Shown one piece after another: positions 1-5,314 of a stretch of DNA of 6,405 nt (positions are counted from its first letter, which is position 1; each line of letters starts with the position of its first letter). Below the pieces are notes generated by a model, which was not told the origin of the DNA, made no database searches, and saw only the letters and a program-made list of their open reading frames with translations. The translations under genes were made by a program, and so were the position numbers. This stretch comes from Candidatus Izemoplasmatales bacterium (GTDB taxonomy: Bacteria; Bacillota_I; Bacilli_A; Izemoplasmatales; Hujiaoplasmataceae). The DNA lies in contig JAQWBC010000062.1 in assembly GCA_028707415.1 (NCBI GenBank), positions 1-6,405 of the forward strand, in the 5' to 3' direction.

Positions 1-534
1 CGTCGGATTGCAAAACTTGTAGAACCTTTCGGTTTCAAAATGCATGTTTTTTGTGAAAACAAAATAATACTGTCTGAACACATCGAAAAAATTACCAAAA
101 GCGACCATGATTTGATTGCTGCTGCCACATATATACCAATGACGAAATATTATGGCCCTGAAGAAGTATATAAAGTGTTAATACTTGATGATGATCAAAA
201 AATAAATGATTTTCAAGCGCAAATACCAAAGTCTTATTTTGATCAATACACCATCGTCAAGAGCGCTAATACCTTATTGGAATTTGCCCATCTTCAAGGT
301 TCGAAAGGCAATGCACTTGCAAAACTCGCTCACCATTTACAAATCAAGCGCGAAGAAATTATTGCATTTGGTGATGAAGAAAATGATGTTGCCATGTTAC
401 AATATGCAGGATTAGGAATTGCGATGGGAAACGCTAGGAAACACGTTCAAGCCAAAGCAAAAGCAGTAACGGGTACGAATGTTGATAATGGCGTCGGGAT
501 TGCTATTCATAAATATATTTTGGGAGATGAATAA
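1..534 (+). CDS. HAD-superfamily hydrolase, Cof/YidA type (5' truncated by window edge)
   Basis: The reading frame is open from base 1, so the N-terminus lies outside the window. The ATG at 40 is internal, because the frame continues upstream of it. 177 codons are visible, against about 260-280 for the family, so roughly 90-100 residues are missing, including the motif I nucleophile (DxDGT) and motif II. Seen here: the motif III lysine in GSKGNAL (codon 304-306) and the motif IV block AFGDEENDVAML (GDEEND at 370-387), followed by AGLGIAMGNA. This is the classic signature of the C2-cap Cof/YidA subfamily, soluble Mg2+-dependent phosphatases acting on sugar phosphates, nucleotides or cofactor phosphates. 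The substrate cannot be told from sequence. The TAA stop lies 2 bases before the PAP2 start, so the two are probably one transcript, and the end of this gene carries the GGGAG ribosome site of the next. The family call is firm; the function is generic. Confidence 0.93.
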   Translation, partial: RRIAKLVEPFGFKMHVFCENKIILSEHIEKITKSDHDLIAAATYIPMTKYYGPEEVYKVLILDDDQKINDFQAQIPKSYFDQYTIVKSANTLLEFAHLQGSKGNALAKLAHHLQIKREEIIAFGDEENDVAMLQYAGLGIAMGNARKHVQAKAKAVTGTNVDNGVGIAIHKYILGDE

Positions 535-536
535 AA

Positions 537-1481
537 ATGGGATTTGAAGTGGAAATTATCCAGTGGTTACAAACATTTTCTGACGCAATTACCAAAGGCT
601 TTTTCACGTTTTGGACTATGTTCGGCGAGGAACTAATCATCATCGCTATCATGGGCTTTATTTTCTGGTGTTTTGATAAAGAAGCCGGAGAATTTATTGG
701 ATTTTCTGTTTTTATTTCTTTAATTATGAATAGTGTAATTAAAGTTATCGTCAAAAGAATCCGTCCATTTGATGCTTATGAGGATTTAATTCATAATTGG
801 CGCGACGAAACTGCTGGAGGGTATTCCTTCCCGAGCGGTCATACTCAAGGGGCTTCAAGTGTTTTCGGCTCAGCAGCCGTCTGGTTTAAAAAACGTTGGT
901 TAACTATCATTGCTACCGTGATAATCATCATGGTTGCCATCAGTAGGATGTATTTAGGAGCACATTATTTAACGGATGTTATCGCCGGTGGATTGTTAGG
1001 CATCGGAATTGCATTATTAGTCCATTACTTATTTAAGATAATTCCCAATCGAAACCAACTCTATCTGTGGACAATGGTTGGGAGCATATTCCTATTGGCA
1101 ATAATGTTTTTGACTCAGATGCAAGCATTTGCTAATGATGCTCCCAATTTTTACAGTAAGCTTGAAGGTTTATTCAAGATGACGGGAGCTTTTATCGGTT
1201 TTGTCGGCGGTATAATGTATGAGAAACAGCACGTCAATTTTTCCATGCACAGGGTGATTTGGAAAAATCTTATTCGTTTCCTCGCCGGTGTGGCCATCGT
1301 AATGGGGATTAGGTACTCCTTATCATTTCTATTTGATCTAATCATTAACCCAGAATCATTAGGAGTCACCGATATCGCTTTAGCAGGAGTGGCGATGACA
1401 CTTGATTTAGTTCGGTATTTTATTATGGTCTTTATCGCTATCGGCATTTATCCACTTGTCTTTAAAAAACTCAAAATATAA
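537..1481 (+). CDS. PAP2-family membrane phosphatase with long C-terminal membrane region
   Basis: 314 residues. All three phosphatidic acid phosphatase type 2 motifs are intact: KxxxxxxRP at K69-R76-P77, PSGH at 99-102, and SRxxxxxHxxxD at S136-R137, H143 and D147. In this family H143 is the expected histidine nucleophile and H102 the acid/base. Such enzymes dephosphorylate lipid phosphates, for example phosphatidic acid, PGP or undecaprenyl diphosphate, usually on the outer face of the membrane. Hydrophobic segments lie near residues 31-47, 51-68, 119-135, 146-168, 176-193, 214-227, 245-265 and 280-308. Residues from about 170 on extend beyond the compact PAP2 core and add several helices. 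There is no cleavable signal peptide. The start ATG is supported by GGGAG at 522-526, about 10 bases upstream inside the preceding HAD gene. The 2-base gap to that gene and 15-base gap to the next imply an operon. The lipid substrate is unknown. Confidence 0.95.
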   Translation: MGFEVEIIQWLQTFSDAITKGFFTFWTMFGEELIIIAIMGFIFWCFDKEAGEFIGFSVFISLIMNSVIKVIVKRIRPFDAYEDLIHNWRDETAGGYSFPSGHTQGASSVFGSAAVWFKKRWLTIIATVIIIMVAISRMYLGAHYLTDVIAGGLLGIGIALLVHYLFKIIPNRNQLYLWTMVGSIFLLAIMFLTQMQAFANDAPNFYSKLEGLFKMTGAFIGFVGGIMYEKQHVNFSMHRVIWKNLIRFLAGVAIVMGIRYSLSFLFDLIINPESLGVTDIALAGVAMTLDLVRYFIMVFIAIGIYPLVFKKLKI

Positions 1482-1496
1482 AAGGAGCTAGTTATT

Positions 1497-1991
1497 ATGG
1501 AAATTCGCAATCGAACTTTATACGACAAAGATTTATTGATTAGATACAATAAGTATTATCTAATTGATTTCATTAAAAAGAACTTCTCAATCATCGCTAT
1601 ATTTGCTATCGGGTTCGCTATTTATATGTTTATTATCGGGGATTGGCAATATGGTGTATTTTTGATTGGTTTTGTCATCGTTTATTTATTCTTGACGATT
1701 TTTATTCAAAAAGTAACGGCGAAGCGGGAGGTTAATAAAAGTCCTTTAGTCGAGCATCCGATTATGCAAAACTACACATTTACCGATGAAACGATTTTTG
1801 TCGAGGGTGTGCGGCCACGAGAAATAAAATACATCAATGTTACTAAAATTCATATGAGTAGTGAATTTCTAATCATCACCGATGTTGAACGCAAGACGAT
1901 TGTCGTTGACATGGGGAAATTCGACACTTTCAATGATGCGCAAAAACTAAAAGAGTTTTTAAATCTAAAATTCAAGAAACATTTTCGATAG
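1497..1991 (+). CDS. YcxB-like small membrane protein
   Basis: 164 residues. AAAGGAG at 1481-1487, overlapping the stop of the PAP2 gene, sits 9 bases before the ATG and fixes the start. The layout is a basic/polar N-terminus (1-28), two adjacent hydrophobic helices (about 31-47 and 50-70), then a soluble C-terminal domain (about 75-164). The tail reads as short beta strands, with YTFTDETIFVEG near 93-104, YINVTKIHMSSEFLIITD near 112-129 and TIVVDMGKF near 134-142, ending in a helix rich in lysine. This two-helix plus PH-like beta domain, with an 'aromatic-F-x-D-x-x-I/V' start and an 'I-V/P-x-x-x-F' strand before a final helix, matches the YcxB-like C-terminal family as I know it. Its molecular function is unknown. 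The domain probably faces the cytoplasm. It is last in the HAD-PAP2 cluster, so a link to membrane lipid phosphate turnover is possible but is only inferred from position. Confidence 0.75.
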   Translation: MEIRNRTLYDKDLLIRYNKYYLIDFIKKNFSIIAIFAIGFAIYMFIIGDWQYGVFLIGFVIVYLFLTIFIQKVTAKREVNKSPLVEHPIMQNYTFTDETIFVEGVRPREIKYINVTKIHMSSEFLIITDVERKTIVVDMGKFDTFNDAQKLKEFLNLKFKKHFR

Positions 1992-2000
1992 TTTTTGTGG

Positions 2001-2014
2001 TTGTTTGTAAACAA
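2001..2014. repeat. Near-palindrome, possible regulator site
   Basis: TTGTTTGTAAACAA has two 6-base complementary arms around a 2-base centre (GT). It lies about 16 bases upstream of the proposed -35 box at 2030, where an activator or an auxiliary operator could sit. It does not match the CcpA cre consensus, because the central CG is absent. In AT-rich spacer DNA a 6-base-arm palindrome can arise by chance. Confidence 0.35.
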
Positions 2015-2097
2015 TTATAAAGAACCATGTTGAAGAAGTGGCCATCGAGAAGTACAATACTATTGATGACACTTTTCTTGTTTTCATAACGATATGA
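2011..2097 (+). pseudogene. Possible relic of an ABC ATPase C-terminus (tentative)
   Basis: The frame between the TAA at 2008-2010 and the TGA at 2095-2097 has no good start or ribosome site, but it ends with the peptide NTIDDTFLVFIT. Many ABC exporter ATPases end in a TLEDVFL-x-LT-like element, and the stretch TIDDTFL matches it at four identical and two conservative positions of seven. Position fits too, since such an ATPase normally sits directly upstream of its permease, and the permease here starts 28 bases after this stop. No Walker A, signature or Walker B sequence is present. The match is short and may be chance, and the stretch also overlaps a promoter-like sequence. Treat it as a hypothesis. 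Confidence 0.2.
2030..2058 (+). promoter_or_regulatory. Candidate sigma-A promoter for the ABC permease gene
   Basis: A -35 box TTGAAG (2030-2035, 4 of 6 to TTGACA) and a -10 box TACAAT (2053-2058, 5 of 6 to TATAAT) are separated by 17 bases. Transcription would begin near 2065, giving a leader of about 60 bases that contains the 2081-2100 inverted repeat and the ribosome site at 2111. The spacing and -10 box are good, the -35 box is mediocre, and AT-rich DNA gives such matches by chance. Confidence 0.45.
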
Positions 2098-2100
2098 AAA
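2081..2100. repeat. Perfect 8-bp inverted repeat, operator- or hairpin-like
   Basis: TTTTCATA at 2081-2088 and TATGAAAA at 2093-2100 are exact reverse complements around the 4-base centre ACGA. The element sits 25 bases before the permease ATG and 10 bases before its GGGAG ribosome site, downstream of the candidate promoter. It could be a repressor operator placed in the early transcribed region, or a weak AU-rich RNA hairpin near the ribosome site. It does not look like an intrinsic terminator: the stem is AT-rich and no T-run follows it on either strand, only A residues on the + strand. Confidence 0.5.
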
Positions 2101-2125
2101 AAAACCAAACGGGAGTTGATATGGG

Positions 2126-2872
2126 ATGAAAGATTTTTTTAAACTAGTTGGCCATGATATTAAAAAAATGTATAATTATCGGATTATTCATTTTGTTGTG
2201 GTTTTAACATTTATGTTTTGTATGACCGTTTGGTTTTTACCCGATTTTGGATCAGCCAATTTTCTGTACTTAAGTATTTTCGTTCTCCCCGTAATTATCT
2301 TTTCGATCTCAATGTTTATTGAACGGGAAGAAAAGACTTTCGAGCCACTTATTACATCAGAAACCGAAACCATAAAAATAGTTATGGCTAAAATATTGGC
2401 AGCGGTAACGATTGAAATTTTGCCATTTATCGGCTATGTTATCATTACCTTAATTCGCAGTTCTGCATTTGTAAATAGTATTCATATCAACTATTTTTTC
2501 TTGTTCCTTGTATACGTGATGGGGGTCATCGTTCATATAATTATCGGTTTATCACTGTCAATCATTGCCAAAACCAGTCGAATTTTATCTTTAAGTTATC
2601 TTGGGTATATTGTTGTTTTTTCATTATTGCCGATTCTTTATAGTAACGGTATCATCCCCGAAGCGTTCCAATATTATTTGATAATTTCGCCGGCATATCT
2701 GTCCGGAGTGTTGATTGATTACATCATTTTTGATACACTAAATCCCGAACTATGGCTAATAATTTTGTCAATCGTATTACAGATAATTTACGCCATTGTT
2801 TTAATTCGTTTTGTCATCATGCCGTTTTTCAAGCAATATGTTTTAGCGACCGCTGATGAACTACAAAAATAG
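2126..2872 (+). CDS. ABC-2-type transporter permease, fluoroquinolone-exporter-like
   Basis: 248 residues. Hydrophobic helices lie near 20-37, 46-65, 84-110, 122-148, 153-172 and 207-232, the six-helix plan of ABC-2 permeases, with an extra short hydrophobic stretch near 183-200. After helix 2 comes FIEREEKTFEPLITSETETIK (64-84), leading into MAKILAAV (87-94). An 'E-R/K-E-E-x-T-x-x-x-L-x-x-S/T' segment followed by 'x-x-x-K-I/V-L' at the next helix is typical of ABC-2 permeases, and the size and pattern recall the fluoroquinolone export permease group. The role would be to form the membrane channel of an exporter for drugs, lipids or peptides; the substrate is unknown. Such a permease needs an ATP-binding subunit, and none is encoded next to it. 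The start is supported by GGGAG at 2111-2115, 10 bases upstream. The gene may have its own promoter in the spacer before it. The ABC-2 class is fairly sure; the exporter subgroup is less so. Confidence 0.75.
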   Translation: MKDFFKLVGHDIKKMYNYRIIHFVVVLTFMFCMTVWFLPDFGSANFLYLSIFVLPVIIFSISMFIEREEKTFEPLITSETETIKIVMAKILAAVTIEILPFIGYVIITLIRSSAFVNSIHINYFFLFLVYVMGVIVHIIIGLSLSIIAKTSRILSLSYLGYIVVFSLLPILYSNGIIPEAFQYYLIISPAYLSGVLIDYIIFDTLNPELWLIILSIVLQIIYAIVLIRFVIMPFFKQYVLATADELQK

Positions 2873-2944
2873 TTGTTTGCTGAAAGATAAACCCGGGGAA
2901 ATATGCCGCGGTGATCAAGCATCAATTACTTAAGGAGGACGGCG
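2873..2944. other. 72-base spacer before the glycosidase genes
   Basis: It begins TTGTTTGCTG and includes a locally GC-rich patch with CCCGGG (2892-2897) and CCGCGG (2906-2911), unusual against the AT-rich surroundings. I found no convincing -35/-10 pair, no cre-like operator and no hairpin followed by T residues. The glycosidase genes therefore either share a transcript with the permease or use a promoter I cannot recognise. Confidence 0.6.
2932..2938 (+). promoter_or_regulatory. Strong Shine-Dalgarno of the alpha-galactosidase gene
   Basis: AAGGAGG lies 6 bases before the ATG at 2945, a near-perfect anti-16S match and the strongest ribosome site in the window. It fixes the start of the alpha-galactosidase and suggests efficient translation. 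Through the ATGA overlap, it may also help translation of the following GH2 gene. Confidence 0.9.
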
Positions 2945-5314
2945 ATGATTCAATTTATCGAACAAGAAAAATTGTTTCACTTACAGACTAAAACCTCATC
3001 GTATGTGATGCGAATTTTGCCTTCAGGCCATTTAGCACATGTATACTATGGTAAAATGATGCAAAATGTCGATAATTACACCCAACTCGAGCCAAAATTC
3101 GCCGTTGAAGTTGGATCACAGGTGATTTACGATGAAACTGATAAAACCTTTAATCTTAACTTAGCTCAATTAGAAATTTCGACATTTGGGAAAGGAGATT
3201 TTCGTGACCCGATGTTCCATTTTCGTCTATCCGACGGTTCACGAGTGACCGATTTTAAATATGCTTCACATGAATTTCTGCCTTCAAAACCTCATTTTGA
3301 AGGACTTCCTGAAACCTTTGACACCAAAAACGACGCGAGCGAAACTTTAAAAATTACTGTGACCGATGCGATTGCTGATTTGACAATCGAAATGTATTAT
3401 ACCGTGTTTTCGGACTTGGATATTTTAACGAGAAGATGTGCTATTCTTAATGGAAAATCCTTGGTTACGATTGAAAAAGCCATGAGTATGAACTTAGATT
3501 TTTCTGATCATGACTTTGAACTTATCAGCCTTGATGGCGCATGGATTCGTGAACGTCATATTCACACCCGCGAATTAACATTTGGAATCACCAAAATTGA
3601 TTCCAAAAAAGGGTTATCATCTTCCGATCATAATCCATTTATTGCCATTAAACGCCAACATACTGATGAAGAACTCGGTGAGTGTTACGGTTTTTCATTG
3701 ATCTATTCTGGCAACTTTGAGGCCTCTGCGGAAGTATCTCCACATTCATTGCTTCGGATATTAATGGGAATCAATTCTTTTGATTTTTATTGGCAATTGG
3801 CTCCGAACGATGTGTTTGTTACACCCGAAGTCGTACTAACATATTCGTCATCGGGACTTTCTAAGCTCAGTCAAAACCTTCATGAGTTAATTAATCATCA
3901 TATTGTTTCTCCGGAGTGGCAAAATCAAGAACGGCCCATTTTAATTAATAATTGGGAAGCTACATCCTTTGATTTCACAGAGAGCAAACTTTTAAAACTC
4001 GCCCGATCCGCCAAGCAATTGGGGATCGAGCTTTTCGTACTCGATGATGGTTGGTTTGGCACTCGCAATGATGATACCCAATCGCTTGGCGATTGGACAA
4101 TCAATCCTCAAAAAATTCCTTCCGGTTTAAAAAGATTAGTCGATAAAATTAATAAAATCGGACTTAATTTTGGTATTTGGGTGGAACCAGAAGCAATTAA
4201 TCCTAATAGCGATTTATATCGTCTTCACCCTGACTGGGCGATTAAACTGCCCAATCGCTTGCCGAGTTATGGACGAAATGAACTTATTTTGGATTTGTCT
4301 CGATATGAAGTAATCGAGTATCTATTCACATCTTTATGTCATCTTTTTGATCAAGCCCCCATTACGTATTGTAAGTGGGATATGAACCGTAATTTTTCTG
4401 ATGTCTTCTCAAATAGCCTTGATGCTCTTCATCAGGGCGAATTTACCCATCGATATGTTCTCGGTTTATATGACTTATTAGCCAAATTAAAACACCGATA
4501 CCCGCAGATCCTTTTTGAATCCTGCGCCAGTGGCGGGAATCGATTTGATTTAGGGATGTTATACTATATGCCTCAGACATGGACATCGGATAATACCGAT
4601 GGTATTGAACGACTTTTTATCCAATATGGCACTTCAATGGTGTATCCACCTTCGACTATGGGAGCACACGTCAGTTACGCACCAAACATGCAGACACTTC
4701 GCAACACACCTTTAGAAACTAGGTTCAATACTGCTATCTTCGGATTGTTGGGATATGAGTTAGATTTGACTCGGTGTTCTCGGTTCGAGAAAAAAGTCAT
4801 TAAACAACAAGTTGCATTTTATAAAGAACATCGAAGTTTGCTTCAATTTGGTAAATTCACACGTTTAGTTAATCCTTTTAATAATAATGAATGCATCTGG
4901 ATGATGATGTCTCCTTCCAAAGATGAAGCCATCATCGGTGTTTACCAGTTGTTGGCTAAGCCTAATGGAGCGATGCAAAAAGTCGAAGTAAGGGGTTTTG
5001 ATTCTCAGAAGACTTATCGAATTGTCAATCGGAAACAATATGCTAACCTTAGAATGTTTGGCGACTTGATTAAACATGCCTTGCCGATTCGCATAAACGC
5101 TAACGGATTATTGTTCAATATTTTAGCCAACAACTATATGATGACTCAAGAAAACGACGATATCTTGACTACTGGTGATGTTTTGAATCATCATGGATTT
5201 ATTCCTAAACAACGATTCATCGGTTCAGGATATACCGATAAAGTGCGGCTGATGGGCGATTTTGGATCGCGAATTTACTACATAAAGCAAGAGGAAAGAG
5301 GTATCACACCATGA
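2945..5314 (+). CDS. GH36 alpha-galactosidase
   Basis: 789 residues. It hydrolyses terminal alpha-1,6-galactosyl residues of melibiose, raffinose, stachyose and similar sugars with retention of configuration. With no signal peptide it should act in the cytoplasm on imported sugars. An N-terminal beta-sandwich domain (about 1-325) precedes the TIM barrel (about 330-640), which begins at NNWEAT (335-340). Family motifs seen in order are FVLDDGWFGTRNDD (364-377), WVEPEAINPNSDLY (412-425), CKWDMNR (476-482) with the expected nucleophile D479, ESCASGGNRFD (525-535), and SDNTDGIER (548-556) with the expected acid/base D549. These match the numbering I recall for Geobacillus AgaA (D478/D548). A C-terminal beta domain ends with GDFGSRIYYIK (771-781). 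At 789 residues it is about 55-60 longer than the usual roughly 730, and the excess seems to fall after the barrel, around 690-745. The start is set by AAGGAGG at 2932-2938. The TGA stop overlaps the next start by 4 bases, so the two glycosidases are translationally coupled. Confidence 0.96.
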   Translation: MIQFIEQEKLFHLQTKTSSYVMRILPSGHLAHVYYGKMMQNVDNYTQLEPKFAVEVGSQVIYDETDKTFNLNLAQLEISTFGKGDFRDPMFHFRLSDGSRVTDFKYASHEFLPSKPHFEGLPETFDTKNDASETLKITVTDAIADLTIEMYYTVFSDLDILTRRCAILNGKSLVTIEKAMSMNLDFSDHDFELISLDGAWIRERHIHTRELTFGITKIDSKKGLSSSDHNPFIAIKRQHTDEELGECYGFSLIYSGNFEASAEVSPHSLLRILMGINSFDFYWQLAPNDVFVTPEVVLTYSSSGLSKLSQNLHELINHHIVSPEWQNQERPILINNWEATSFDFTESKLLKLARSAKQLGIELFVLDDGWFGTRNDDTQSLGDWTINPQKIPSGLKRLVDKINKIGLNFGIWVEPEAINPNSDLYRLHPDWAIKLPNRLPSYGRNELILDLSRYEVIEYLFTSLCHLFDQAPITYCKWDMNRNFSDVFSNSLDALHQGEFTHRYVLGLYDLLAKLKHRYPQILFESCASGGNRFDLGMLYYMPQTWTSDNTDGIERLFIQYGTSMVYPPSTMGAHVSYAPNMQTLRNTPLETRFNTAIFGLLGYELDLTRCSRFEKKVIKQQVAFYKEHRSLLQFGKFTRLVNPFNNNECIWMMMSPSKDEAIIGVYQLLAKPNGAMQKVEVRGFDSQKTYRIVNRKQYANLRMFGDLIKHALPIRINANGLLFNILANNYMMTQENDDILTTGDVLNHHGFIPKQRFIGSGYTDKVRLMGDFGSRIYYIKQEERGITP

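Larger units (their letters stand above)
1992..2125. other. 134-base intergenic region before the ABC permease
   Basis: This is the only sizeable gap in the left half of the window. It contains a promoter-like pair of boxes (2030-2058), a near-palindrome (2001-2014), a perfect 8-bp inverted repeat (2081-2100), an A-run (2097-2104) and the GGGAG ribosome site (2111-2115) of the permease gene. I see no GC-rich hairpin followed by T residues, so there is no clear intrinsic terminator for the HAD-PAP2-YcxB cluster. Read-through into the permease gene is therefore possible. An ATG at 2121 opens only ATG-GGA-TGA and is not a gene start. Confidence 0.8.

Noticed and set aside
206..415. Plus-strand ORF of 69 codons inside the HAD gene
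   Set aside because: It is an out-of-frame shadow of the HAD coding sequence, whose own frame carries clear family motifs over the same bases.
503..754. Minus-strand ORF of 83 codons opposite the PAP2 gene start
   Set aside because: It lies antisense to the well-supported HAD and PAP2 genes, has no domain, and its composition is that of a reversed membrane-protein gene.
1151..1447. Minus-strand ORF of 98 codons opposite the PAP2 C-terminal region
   Set aside because: It is a complementary-strand shadow of a hydrophobic coding region, with no motif and no ribosome site of note.
2027..2089. A 20-codon ORF with a hydrophobic C-terminal half in the spacer before the permease gene
   Set aside because: There is no ribosome site before the ATG (the sequence upstream is ATAAAGAACC), it overlaps the proposed promoter, and nothing in the peptide is recognisable.
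2892..2911. GC-rich palindromes CCCGGG and CCGCGG considered as a terminator stem
   Set aside because: The two six-base palindromes do not pair with each other into a stable stem, and no T-run follows.
4865..5077. Minus-strand ORF of 70 codons within the alpha-galactosidase gene
   Set aside because: It is fully internal and antisense to a strongly supported enzyme gene, with no independent evidence.
5312..5314. TGA of the alpha-galactosidase read as tryptophan (Mycoplasma-type code)
   Set aside because: All tryptophans checked are TGG and no TGA interrupts any supported gene. The protein already ends at the normal GH36 C-terminus, and read-through would add only a few residues before a TAA.
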